The notes under the pieces were generated by a model, which saw nothing but the letters and a program-made list of their open reading frames with translations, was not told the DNA's origin and searched no databases. From assembly GCA_034509495.1 (NCBI GenBank), contig CM067504.1, positions 5,224,442 through 5,288,441 on the forward strand: DNA of 64,000 nucleotides, given 5' to 3'. Positions 1 to 11,560 of this stretch are shown here, piece after piece. The stretch comes from Acestrorhynchus altus. Lineage: Eukaryota > Chordata > Actinopteri > Characiformes > Acestrorhynchidae. Numbering within the stretch: position 1 is the first letter of the stretch; every line of letters begins with the position of its first letter. A program made the position numbers and the translations under genes.

Positions 1-48
1 GTTTTGCATTCCTTCACAAATCGAGAGCATTTCTCTTTGCATTTCTCT

Positions 49-52
49 TATC

Positions 53-94
<42 letters not shown>

Positions 95-95
95 A
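49..95 (+). repeat. (CT)n microsatellite
   Basis: Pyrimidine tract with one gt interruption, followed by a short CA run. Confidence 0.9.
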
Positions 96-313
96 CACAC
101 ACTAATTGAAGAGGCATGTGCTCCACACCCCTCTCCTAGGCGTCTGCGATTGGCTGTAGTGGAACACGCCAGGCCGAGCCCCTGCCAGGTGGTGTTTTTT
201 TGGGAAGCTCTGACCCTCCTAGAAAAACTCCTGGCACCTGTGTCTCCCTCGCTTTCCTCCAGCCTTCTCCTTCCATCTGTCTCTCTTTCCTCTCCTTCTC
301 CCTTCTATTTTCT

Positions 314-316
<3 letters not shown>

Positions 317-355
<39 letters not shown>
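317..355 (+). repeat. (CT)n microsatellite
   Basis: Pure CT dinucleotide run in a CT-rich neighbourhood spanning about 240-460 and 640-920. Confidence 0.92.
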
Positions 356-358
<3 letters not shown>

Positions 359-519
359 ATCTACATCTTGTCTCCTTTCTTCTTTTCAGACCTCGATTGT
401 ATTTGCAATTTTCTTTCATTTAATTTTTTCCAGATTTTGGACCCAAAACGTGTTTTGGAGAAGACACCGTAATCAGTCCAGGCATGAAACTTGGAGAGGA
501 GATATTTTGTGCAAAGATC

Positions 520-625
520 TCAACAATACAATGAAAATCACACTATTTGGCCTACGGGTGGCGCTATAGAGCATCAGTTTGATTTTTGATGATAACTCCT
601 GAACCATGAGACATAAACAGCAATA
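520..625 (+). repeat. Possible dispersed repeat containing gtggcgctatagagc
   Basis: The block tttggcctacgggtggcgct then atagagcatcagtttgattt resembles a common fish dispersed sequence around a ggtggcgctatag core. Only one copy in the window, so this is recognition by memory rather than by comparison. Confidence 0.3.
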
Positions 626-738
626 ATTTTACTCTTTTTGTCTCCTTCTATGCCACCCTTTCTTTCTTTCTGTGTCCTCTCCCTCTCTCTTTATCCCTCT
701 TATCTCTCTGAACTCTCTCTCATGATCTTTGTCTCTCT

Positions 739-780
739 CTCTCCCACTCCTCCTCCTCCTCCTCCTCCTCCTCCTCCTCT
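739..780 (+). repeat. (CTC)n microsatellite
   Basis: Ten or so ctc/tcc triplets, following a ctctctctc lead. Confidence 0.9.
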
Positions 781-1090
781 CTCTATTTTCTCTACTTGTC
801 TTCTTTTCTCACTATCCCATTCCGCCATTCACATCTACACCTCATCTTTTGTGTCTTTCTTCTTGTCTTTTTCCCTCGTCTCCCTCGATTGTGCTCTCGC
901 TCCCTCTGTCATTATATCCCCCCCGCTCTTAAATGAGCCCCTTCTCTGCTTTGTGAAGTCTGCGCTGCTTTAGAAAAGCAGGAAGAGAAGAAGTGAGATG
1001 CGTAAGGGAGGTAGACAGACTGACAGATGAGGAAGGTGTTTCTGGATTGTTTTTCACTGCCGTTTTCAGGAACGTTCTCAGATACAGCAG

Positions 1091-1996
1091 TCTTAGAACC
1101 TGAGATCCGCACTTTTCAGGCGTACCGTTTTCTAGGCTTCATATCTCAGGATCAGAGTAACCTACAGGCATGATACAACAAGACTGATCCTCTTTAACGG
1201 CTAGTCATTGTTTGATGAATCATCAGAGGGTAATCCAACTCAGAAAAAGCTGACTTTCCCTTTTTTTCCCATCGTATTAAATCCCAGTTTAAATGAAATA
1301 GGAGCTTCCAGTGCATGTTTACTGCTCTGTCCACCTGTAGATGCTCAACCTGCATATAGACTCTGACTGATCAGTGAGAGAGGGGGTGGGGCTAATGATG
1401 TCACTAACCCTGATATTGGGTTATAGGGGAAAATGAGAAGGGAGGGGCTGCTTGCTCTGACTTTTATTATTTTGAAAACACAGTGTTCAAATTTCAGAAA
1501 TAAAGTCCTGAAATGGGATAATACACAAATAACAAAAAATGTTTTTTTTTTTGTTTTGTTTTGTTTTTTGTTTTTTTGAACCGCAAAAGTGTTTTGAAGA
1601 ACATACTATTATAAATATCCTTAACAATTTAATCATAATTCATCATAATTCCTAGATTTTCAGTTTAAAGAGAGGCTGGCTAAACAATTCCCAACAGGAT
1701 TTCTGACAGGTAAAGTGTACTTTTAAAAATTCCCTGTGAGAAAATAAATAAATAAATAAATAAAATGTAGTTGCAAGTACATTTTTGATCAGAACATGGT
1801 GAAATTCATGGTCATTTAAAAACATTCATTTTGTTAATATTTACATCTCAACTGAAGACAAGTTTGAGTAGTCAAACATCTCCTGAAAGTAACAAACGTG
1901 GTATGTGTGACTCTCCTATAAATACCTGACTCATTTTTAGCGAATAAAAGCATTTCAAACTATGAAAACATCCCAGCCTACAGTTCTAAGGGTTAA
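1091..1996 (+). mobile_element. TTAA-flanked non-autonomous DNA element, near full length (~0.9 kb)
   Basis: The left end reads tcttagaacctgagatc and the right end cagttctaagggttaa, whose reverse complement is ttaacccttagaactg, so the ends are inverted repeats beside TTAA. Inside is a conserved GC-richer core (ctgactgatcagtgagag, then ggggctaatgatgtcact), also present in the other copies. It has no transposase ORF. TTAA target sites and CCCT-like termini are typical of piggyBac-type transposons, so a piggyBac-like MITE is the likely class (inference). This is the most complete copy in the window. Confidence 0.7.
1741..1765 (+). repeat. (AAAT)n short repeat inside the TTAA element
   Basis: Five aaat units within the element copy at 1091-1996. 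Confidence 0.85.
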
Positions 1997-4439
1997 AGAA
2001 CGCTCCCTATTTTCCCCATCTTTTTAAGTCTGTCATCGATTATTCATCAGCTAGGAATTTTTCAAAGATTGCCCGAAATTAAATGGATCAGCCTTTTCCC
2101 TGACGAGACCTCTTGGAACTTAATTTGAATCTTAATCCCGGCCCGTGTGCACACGCCAAAACTTCTGCAATCGATTGATTGCCGTAATGTATTTTCTTAT
2201 TCCTGCAGGAATATACAATGAACACATAATCAATAGGGGCTGAGATGCACCATGTGTCTGGAGCACCGTGTCGAGTCAAGCCTGTAAATTCAATTAGCTT
2301 CAGAGACACATTTTTGCCATTATCTAAACGATTCAGCTCGCATAAACAGGGAGGTGGGAAGTGTGTGTGGCTGTTGCTGTCTTGTAAAGTGTCAGGTAGT
2401 TTGGCAGTGCTGCAGTGGGTTCTGTGCTCAGCATGGAAAGTGACTGTGTGAAGGGTCACTGACACACCGAGTTGGAGTGTGTGTTTGCTCAAGCCAGGAG
2501 GGTGTTTGGTTTCGGCACACAGGTCCTGTGCTCAGTCTAGCAGCTCCAGGAAAGGTCCGGAGCTGAAGGGCTCTTACTGCTCTTACATTATAGTAGATCT
2601 GCAAGTTACTGTTGATTTAGGGACAGTTGAAGGGACTTTAAAGATACAGTGAGATACAGTGTATTTCATAAATTGTATCAATTATTAAAAAGGATTCTTG
2701 ATGAGTATTTTGTAACAGAACTGGTGGAATGATGATAATTTGCACTTTTATTTTTATAAAAAATAATAAAAGTTGGCAGTGTCATATGATCATTTTCCTA
2801 TACTGAGTCTAATGCTACGTCGAAAATAGGGCACTATGAAATTCCTATTATTATTATTATTATTATTATTATTTAGTAAAAAAAAAAAAAACATTGATCA
2901 ATATAATGTTACCAAAAAGCCAAATAGTTAAACAAGTTACATTCTCATTCAGTTTTTATATTCACTATATGTAAAGTGAATAATTTCAATTCTTTTTTGT
3001 TTTATTTCTGGCAGTGCTCTCAAGGAAATTTGAAATTAATACTCACCGTCTGTCACCATGTTACTTTAAATATATGAATAAATCGATGAAATTGTTCCCT
3101 TTTATTTAAATTATGAACAAAACACATTTTTTCATAATATTACATTTTTTGTTGCATGTATAATAGTACTCTATTACTAAGTGTACTAGTATTATTACTA
3201 ACAATAGATAAATACATTAAATTTCCACAGAGTAAAATGTACTGAATTAGTAATAATTATTAATAATTGTAATAATTAATTGTAAAAGTATTTAAAAGGT
3301 GTAAAATAAATTAAAAGTAGTCAAAATATTTTTACTAAAATTAAAAAAGTTAGTCATATTTATTTATAAAGCACTTTTTTAACTTGTGTTGACCACAATG
3401 CTGTACATAGAATCAGCACTAAAGTCATTACAATGTAATTAGTAAACTAACATAAAATTAAAAACAAAAGTACAATAGACTAAAATCCATGAGTTTAATG
3501 TTACGGAAATAGACTATATCCGTATATTCTATATAAACAAAAGCTTATTGCCTTAAATTTTGCACTCTTTTATCGTGTCATACAGTGTCACTCGTTTTGA
3601 GAATGTGATGATTTAGGCATGAATTTTGCATCTTTTTAACTGATGTCATTTAAGTTTCTTTAGCTTTATGAGCTCGTCGAGTAGCTGAAGTGAAAATGTA
3701 TCTGTGGGCATCAGACTTGTCCTGGTCGATTCTCCAAATTTGGTGTCAGAAGAGGATTTAATTAAATTGAATATTGACTACGAGTTTAAACAGAGGAGCA
3801 TGACGAGTGTATCGCTACAGTGGGACTGAAGGTTCCAGTCTGATTTACATTGATGTACAGACTGTGTTTTTATGCAGTAATTTTAACATTCAGACTGGAA
3901 CCTCTTACCCATGGCCAGACAACGAACAGTCCAAAAATAAACACACAGGCTGATGATTTAGAGCTAGAGTTGGATTTAGAAGTTGTTGGCAGTACAGCAT
4001 AGCTGCAAGGCTTCAGCTGTCTGACCATCACAGTGGTCCTCCTGGCAGCTCTGTCTCGACTCAGGGGAGAGATCACTTCCCTTTATCTGAATCCAATGTG
4101 CTCCACAGGATTTATGTAATCAACGCAGCGAGCCCCATACCAAACTAAATCACATTTTCGAGGCAGAATGAGGTAATCCAGGCATTTTAGCCCACAGCAC
4201 GGTCTCATTCAGCAGACAGAAGGGACTAGGTTTAAGGCCCTTACCCTTTTTCAGCTGATCTGAGAGCAGTTCTGACTTTTCTTATTGAAAAGGTTAGTAT
4301 TTACTCTATTTGTGCTCAATTATCTTGTAGAATTAAGTCATTTTATTCTTATTTAACTCACAAATGTACATATATTACTGTATAAATATATCATACTATA
4401 CTACTGTACTCTATATTATACTAATTTTACTATATTACA

Positions 4440-4730
4440 CTCATCATCATAAAATAGTGGCACCCATAATGTGGGTAGGTTTGACATTGTGAGACATGAA
4501 TGAATCATGGTTTATGCTCAGCAGACGTAAACAACGACAGGCCTTCTCGATGTACCAGACATCGCCCCCTTGCGCATACTTTCCATTCTGACTCATGCTG
4601 TTGTGTTGGTAGCATGTTGCATTAAATCCAATGCCGTACTGAGAGACATGACTTCTGTATGTGTAGATCAATAAATATTGATCATATCAGTGTATTGTTC
4701 CTGCTAACCTTTAAGTTCCTTCCCAACAGC

Positions 4731-4735
<5 letters not shown>
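4440..4735 (+). mobile_element. Tc1/mariner relic, ends only
   Basis: Left end aaaatagtggcacccataat joined after about 150 bp to the tail gccgtactgagagacatgac and gtagatcaataaatattg. Almost all transposase coding sequence is gone. A TA microsatellite starts right at the lost right end. Confidence 0.55.

Positions 4736-4783
<48 letters not shown>
4735..4783 (+). repeat. (TA)n microsatellite
   Basis: About 48 bp of TA directly adjoining the Tc1 relic at 4440-4735, where the TA target site would be. Confidence 0.93.
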
Positions 4784-4787
<4 letters not shown>

Positions 4788-4924
4788 CTGATAAATACAC
4801 TGCATGAAACAAATTGCACACTTAAATAATAATGTTACTTGAAGAAAAGCAATATTTTACATCAGTTAAATTCTATAATTTGTCATGTTTTAAAATGCTG
4901 ACACCACTGTGAATTCAGTACGTA

Positions 4925-5250
4925 TTCAGCACGTATTGCTGAAGCAGGTGATCAATAGGACACACACACACAGCTTGTATAATCTCCAAAGAAAAGCATT
5001 GCAAATAGAGTAAGACACTCTGGGTCAGCCACACATGAGCCTAAGGTCACCATGCTCGGTGCTAAGTGTTGTCTAGGGAAATATACCCCCCCCCTCCCCT
5101 ACCTTCAGTGCTTTGTTTGGGAAAAGCTGGAGTGGCAATGCAGGGCTGATCATCTAACATTAGTATCTGACCTCGCTAGTGGCTGGATGCCACCAAATCC
5201 TCACAGCAACATCTGGGTAGTGGCATCAGCAAAGTGAAGATAAAGTGAAG
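4925..5250 (+). mobile_element. Degraded relic of the same transposon family
   Basis: Scattered blocks match the family interior: acacacagcttgtataatc, then catgctcggtgctaagtg, then gatcatctaacattagtatc. Termini are lost. An orthologous function is not expected. Confidence 0.35.
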
Positions 5251-6639
5251 CACTGACTTGTATGAGTTAATAAAGTGTAGGGTGGTGGTATGATACACTG
5301 TTATCTGCATGTCATGTTCATTTAATGTGTCTTTACTCACATCTGGCATGAGCATAAATAATTGGTTTTATTTGGTTGTTATGTGCATATATAATATTCA
5401 TAATGCATGTTGGTGTTTTTGTAGGGCCTGTCAAGTGAAAGACAGCAAATTTACATATTCCTTCTCTGCAGATATTCTACTGACTGTACTCTTACACAAC
5501 GGGGGAAGACTCGCACAGTGTTGAAGCCTACAAATGATATCAGGGTCGCATTCATTTAACCTGAACTAACGTGTCTCAAGCAAGTCATTGTGCAGTGCAA
5601 CTTTGCATTGACTTTCAACATAACCAGCCATGATTTCAGAGGTCACATCTTCATAATAATTATAATTACAGCTTTAAATAGCTTCAAAATAATTCTGACG
5701 CTCCACAGATATAAAAGAAAGAATGGCATCTCTGTCGTAACTGCTCCATGCTCATCACGTTGATAACTGCGCTATGTAACTCTGCTGAAGCAGCCATGAC
5801 ATCATTTGTGGGAACTGCGTAACACTGCAACCCAAGGAAAATGAGTGTAAACTCCTGTAATGTTACTCTACCACCTCCGTCCACGAGCTTTATTCACTTT
5901 TAGTACCAGCTCTGCATCTCTCAGATTGTCAACAAATGTGTAAAGTGTGCCCTTAAAGGGTTCCTCAACACACCAATTACATTTTCCAAATGTCGGGGAG
6001 CCAAGGAGCAAGGAACCTTCAAGAGCCTGGTTCTGTAAGGAAGTATCAGCACCTCCATATCATGGAAATATATATGAACTAAATATTATTTAGTTATAAA
6101 TCGTGTAAATATGTATCTAGAAACTTTGAATTATTCCATACGCACTACAGTGCAGATGTTTACATTGCATATTTATGAGAGTGAAGAAGTCTGCACAGAT
6201 TAATACACCCTTGGGGTTAACTCCTTCAATTAATGGTTATTAACATCAACACTCGACTTCCAGTCGCTGTTATGAAATGAAGTTATCTGATGTCAGGAAT
6301 TGAAATATGGGACCGTATACAGGCCTTAAGAGCTTCAGTCCTTAACCCCAGTGTGACCTGAGCAAAGAAAAGAGAGGGGGTGGGTTTCAGGGGCTGTTAC
6401 AGCCAACATGATCCTCACCCAACTCTTGCCGTCATTCAGACTCCTCACCCTCCACTCGTTTGCTGCTTCACTACAGCTCCACTACCCTCACTGTGCTTGG
6501 CTCGATGGACCTCTTTGCGACACTGAAGGATGGCTTCAGAGTCTATTTTTCTGAAGATGTAGCATAAGGCCCCTTCAAGCCCATCGAAAAATTCCCATAG
6601 TGATGCACCTCTGATGAAGGGCTTGGTTTCTCCAAGAAC

Positions 6640-6912
6640 CTTATCTCCAATGCAAGACCCATTTACTATGTTCGCTATAACTACATCCCCAACTCCCTAA
6701 CACAATAATTCCAATTCCAACACTTGACTTTGGGCATAGTGCCAATATGTTCATATTTATGTCCTTTTCTATTGGCAATACTTGTCTACATGGACTGGAC
6801 AAGCTGTGTGTGCATTTGCACATCTGTGTCAGCAATGGTTGCTGCTTAAAGTAGCCAAATGCATTCATTTGAAGGGGTGTGAAAAAAAACCAATTTGGAC
6901 ATATAGTGTACA
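6640..6912 (-). mobile_element. Same transposon family, partial reverse copy
   Basis: Contains ctattggcaatacttgtc, catggactggacaagctgtg and the terminus tttggacatatagtgta in the reverse orientation. The other terminus is not recognisable. Confidence 0.5.
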
Positions 6913-7382
6913 CTTGAACCTAGTGTACACTTGTTCTTCGTACTCTGTTCCTTTGTCTCCGAGCTGCCCGAGTAAAGCTCTCCGTCCTCCCATACTGCTT
7001 CACTTGCTTTCTCTGCAGCACACAAAGGAAGACTGTATATGGTCAGCAGAGATTGGGACTCCCCCTAGTGAGGGCCTGGGTGTTCTGCACAACATTTCCA
7101 GAGGACGTGTGGAGTGTTTGCAGCCCTGTGTTAATAGTGCCAGCGGGCTTATGTGAGCGGACTTCACTGCACGCTTCTTCTGAGGCTGCGAGGAGCGAGA
7201 GAATAAGGAGGAAGAGAAAGGAAAGTAGGGGATTTATTACAATGTTTGTGTATGAAGCGCTTGTACCCCAAATGCTCTTAGTGGGCTGACCCCTGCCTTT
7301 GCCCACTTTAATGGCTTTGTGCAGAAGTGCTGATTCTTCCAGTAATTCCCTGTCACCCTGACCACAGCAGGGCTGCCTCGTT

Positions 7383-7384
<2 letters not shown>

Positions 7385-7432
<48 letters not shown>
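7385..7432 (+). repeat. (CA)n microsatellite
   Basis: 24 CA units, uninterrupted. Confidence 0.95.
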
Positions 7433-7437
<5 letters not shown>

Positions 7438-7849
7438 TGCGGCAATGAAAGGCTGAGAAATTGCTTTCTGTCCACTTAATAGAAAACGGATAACATCTGC
7501 TAGGCTCCTGTGTTCTCTGAAAGCACTGGGGCTGCTGCACTTAGAGCCTGTACAGTAACAATAGAGCTCCTGCTATCTGAAAGCTCCCTGCTCCATTCGC
7601 TCACAAGCCGTTATTATTGCACTAACAGTGGACATTAACCACTAATTCAAATATGCTGTGGAGGTCATTTTGACCATGCATTTTTGTATCATATGCCTGT
7701 TTCCTTTTTATGTAATTGCTACTAATGCATCATTACCTCCTTACTGTTCCTGGTACAGCTGGGTGATACGACTCAAAACCCACATGTCAATATCCTTAAT
7801 AGGAATGATGACACAAGATATGATTAAAGTACATCATCACATATTTGCA

Positions 7850-8266
7850 CTCACTGTCTGTCAAAGGAGCACTTTGTAGTTCTATCATTACAGACTGTGG
7901 TTTCTCTGCATGCTATGTTCTCCTCCTTTCACCAATGATCTGCAATGCTTCAGGATGTTTTATGTGGGTGGTGGGTCGTTCTCAGCACTGCAGTGACACT
8001 GACGTGGCGGTGGTGTGTTAGTGTGTTTTGCGCTGGTATGAGTAGATCAGACACAGCAGTGCTGCTGGAGTGTTTAATCAGTGTCCCCTCACTGTCCACT
8101 CTATAGACACTCCAGCTTGTAGGTGTAAAGTCAGAGAAGCTCATCTGTTTCTGCCCAGTTTGTGTTGGTCATCCTCTTGTCCTTCATCAGGGCTCACAGG
8201 ACGCTGTTGGCTGGAAATTTCTGATTGGTGGTCTATACTAAGTCCAGTAGTGACACTGAGGGGTTT
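7850..8266 (+). mobile_element. hAT-like non-autonomous element, copy 1
   Basis: Dispersed-repeat blocks caaaggagcactttgtagtt, gtgggtggtgggtcgttctc, cagcagtgctgctggagtg, gtaaagtcagagaagctcat and gtgacactgaggggttt occur in the same order in copies at 11.3, 33.5 and 42.1 kb and in reverse at 16.1 kb. Non-coding. The hAT label comes from general resemblance to common teleost repeats and was not tested. Confidence 0.6.
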
Positions 8267-9339
8267 TAAGGGGTGAAATAGAAAGTCTTTGGGGTGCTAC
8301 CTTTAACCTTAAGTTGATTTTTCTACTGCATAATTAAGATATTTTTGAATTCAATTTAGGCCCCTATGGCATAGTTTCAAATATGTTGATGTTTCTGATA
8401 TATTGCCCACCCTTACTTTGCAGGCAAATGTAATGGTCAGATTTGTCATTCAGGTCTGGGGAACGCCAGGAAAAATGATATTCATGTTATTATGAATTTT
8501 GATTATTGATGAATTCACTTATTTGTTCTTAATTTTCTCCAAATTTTGTTTAGTTGGCACCAATTCCCATCTTTGAGCTAGGTCACCCCTTCCACACAGT
8601 GCTACCATTCAAGATGCTTGGAGGAGAACAATAATCACCGATTCTGTTACATCAGCAAAAATACACCCTGTGCTCCAAGGTCAGAGAGCAAGGCCAGTTA
8701 TGCTCTCCTGGACCCCTGAACCCGATCATCGTCATTACTAAAGCACTATGTTTTCAGTTAAAGCTGCAATCAGGGGTTTGGAAAGCCATTGTTGTTTGCG
8801 GAAAAAGTCATGCTCCAATTCCAATCGAACATGCTGTAGATCATGTTTTCCCAGATATGACATTGTAGCCGTTGGTAAACCAGTAGGAATAGTCTTTACA
8901 CAAAACCAGTATGAAAAACAAATGTGCTTGGGGTTGACATGGACGGCTGGTTCCTGACACTGGAGCTCTGTTTGTGCGACCAAGATGACAATTAACGCAC
9001 AAAAGAACACAAAAACCCTGCAGATCTGACATTATTGATAGAACTCGGAGCTCCCTGATCTGAAGAGCACATGACCACGTTAGTGTGTTTGAATTCTGCT
9101 GGGGTGCATGCCGTAGCGAAGGCATTGTTCAGTCAGGCAGGCGCTCCTGCAGCAGGGTTAGTGGTGCCTGGGCCCACTCAAAGTGAGCCGCCCGCCTCCT
9201 GAGGAATTGCTCCGGTGATGAGCTGTGACGGCAATGCTAATCATGCCACTGTACAGAAAATACACAGCTCTCCGATGGAAAGGGTTTGCTTTTTTGTCGC
9301 TGTGCGCACACATAAAACCCTCTACGCCTAACTGATGGT

Positions 9340-10330
9340 GCAGACGTACAGGCTTTCTGTTTCCTATGACAAGTCTGACTTTGTTTGATTTCGCCTGTCA
9401 TTCGTATCCTCAAATCAGAAACACAGGGAAGTGTGGGGGGGATGCTTCAACGAGGGAGAGGCAGAGGCAGAGGGAGCGAGAGAGTGTATTATGATTCTAA
9501 CTCAACACCGTTACCTCTTTGCTCATTCATAAGCCATGCCTTCTCGGGGTCCGTAGAGAGATCCGCGGGATGTGGAGCAATTAAATGTGCTCGGCGCAGC
9601 CGGAATACCAATGCGCTCCACTGCTAACATATGTAATCCCAGCCTCCTTCCCTTTGCCACCTGCATCAAAAGACTCCCAGGTATTTATGCGATTAATCTC
9701 CTTGACTCTTCCTCGCATCCCCCACTCCATCCCCCAATCCCCCAAATCCCTCTTTCAGCCTTTATTCCTTTTTATTACCTAAACAATCGCGTCGAGTTCC
9801 GCATTTCCACGATGTTCGTTTCAGCACTGTGGTTTTCCTATTCGCGTCCCTTGTTCGGAATTGTGGTCGATTCCCAGCTACAGAAACTTTGCCCGGGTCC
9901 AACTTTTCCGCATGTATGTTAATGGACGCTTTTCAACAGATCCTGTTCCTGCTCAATCTGGCAAGTCAATCAAATCAGCCAGAGGCTCCTCCAGGAGTGT
10001 CAGGGCCACTGCTGCGGTGATTAGTATTGTAGCGAGGCCGACAGTCCCAAACAACAACCTTTCCTGCTGTCAGCAGATGCTTCTCAGTTGAAAAACAAAT
10101 ATTCCCTAATTATGAAATATGGAGGGGAAAAGGAAGAGATAATTAACATTGTTGCTAAGGAGGGCCCTTGAAGGCTCCCACACAGAAATCCAGGAGCATC
10201 TCGATTCCCTTGTCCTCGCTCCACACAGGCGAGTGGGAAAACACTGTCGCTTCTCCCAGGATTGCTCCCTGTTATGCACATGCGAATGGGATGCTAATGG
10301 AATGTTTATCTATGTAAATGTCACGCAACA
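9340..10330. other. Repeat-poor unique stretch, candidate conserved non-coding DNA
   Basis: About 1 kb without microsatellites or recognisable transposons, with balanced composition, in an otherwise repeat-laden intron. It has homeodomain-like TAAT cores (for example gctaatgg, gataattaac) and no ORF resembling a known protein. Function is not established. Confidence 0.25.
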
Positions 10331-10732
10331 AGCCGCGTCTCACAGTTCGGTTGTGCAAACGTCGTGGTTTTGAGGGCTAACCTTTCTGCTCTGTACCTTT
10401 TTGACAGAAAAATAATGATGTTGACACATCCCCTGTGTGGTTCAGCTGCAAGTGCTTTCTGTGTTAAGCAGGACTGACATCCACGACTCTTGGAAACTTT
10501 CGCCCAGGTGAAATGTACCATGTGACCCTCTTCCATTGCTCCAAGGCAGTGTGGACGGGAAGTGGACGGGAGTTAGCATGAGCCCTGTACACATCAGTGT
10601 TGTGTCCCAGTAGTCCTTCTGGTGGTTTGGAGCAGACTGGATGTCCTTTGTTAGTTTTACCCCACAAGCCTTCCCTTTCGATGTCCATTCCTCCCGCATC
10701 CAAAATGTCATGGTTTCTTACCATCTAATGCT

Positions 10733-10905
10733 GTGTTTCTCAACCCTGTTCCTGGAGGCACCCCTGCCCTCCACATCTCCCCATGCTACTCTAATGGGCT
10801 TCTTAATGAGCTGATTAGTTGAATTCTGTGTGCTGGGAGTCGGGTAAGCTCTGAAAAAGCTGTGCAGAGCAGGGGTGCCTCCAGGAACAAGGTTGAGAAA
10901 CACTG
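10733..10905. mobile_element. Inverted-repeat MITE (~170 bp)
   Basis: The left arm tgtttctcaaccctgttcc and tggaggcacccctgc are mirrored by the right arm gcaggggtgcctccaggaac and aaggttgagaaacactg, giving near-perfect inverted repeats of over 30 bp around an about 100-bp spacer. Other copies are at 30833 and 44764. No coding sequence. Confidence 0.8.
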
Positions 10906-11153
10906 ATCTAATATCTCCCAGATCTTAGCGTGCTTTGTTGTCAAAAATGTGGCTTCATGCAAATCATAGGATCTGGGTTTGTGCTATATCTTTTTGCTAT
11001 CTGCTGACCATGATCTCCATTTTTTGTTGTTCTTCATATTGTCTCAGAATTTTAGGAAGAACGAACCAATAGAAATGCTTAGAAATGACCTGGGATATTT
11101 TTTTTTCTCTTGCCTGCAAAGTTGTCATTTCAAAACACAATGATTTTCTGTAG

Positions 11154-11250
11154 CACTCATCATCAAAAAGATAGTTGCACCCAAAAGGAATTAACCAATA
11201 GGAATGAAACGTGGTAAGACAGATTAACCAATAGAACGCACGACTACGAA
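11154..11250 (+). mobile_element. Tc1/mariner left-end fragment
   Basis: Contains catcatcaaaaagatagttg then cacccaaaaggaattaacc, the same left-end sequence as the copies at 4440, 19096 and 25903. No coding remnant is visible. Confidence 0.45.
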
Positions 11251-11267
11251 GATGACTGCCCTTAACA

Positions 11268-11560
11268 CCACATCAGGACCACCAGAGGGCAGGTATATGT
11301 GGGGCGTGGGTCATTCTCAGCACTGCACTGATACAAACAGATCAGATACAGCAGTGCTGCTGGAGTGTTCAAACACTGTGTCCACTCGCTGTCCACTCTA
11401 TTAGACACTCCTACCTAGTGTCTCCACCTTGTGGATGTAAAGTCAGAGACAGAAGCTCATCTGTTTCTGCACAGAAGGAGGAGAATAAAGTATGCAGAGA
11501 AACAGATGGACTACATTCTATAATAATAGAATAATAAAGTGCTCTTGTATGGTAAGAGGA
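11268..11560 (+). mobile_element. hAT-like non-autonomous element, copy 2 (partial)
   Basis: Starts ccacatcaggaccaccag and contains gggcgtgggtcattctcag, agcagtgctgctggagtg, cactctattagacactcc and gtaaagtcagagacagaagc. The last part of the element is missing and replaced by the reverse block containing agcagatggactac. Confidence 0.55.

Noticed and set aside
136..360. Frames at the left edge, including Arg/Glu-rich minus-strand and Ser/Leu-rich plus-strand products
   Set aside because: Generated by CT/GA microsatellites; no SH3-type motif found.
9385..10380. Several overlapping open frames on both strands in the repeat-poor kilobase
   Set aside because: All are short, mutually overlapping and without motifs; the region is better considered as possible non-coding conserved DNA.
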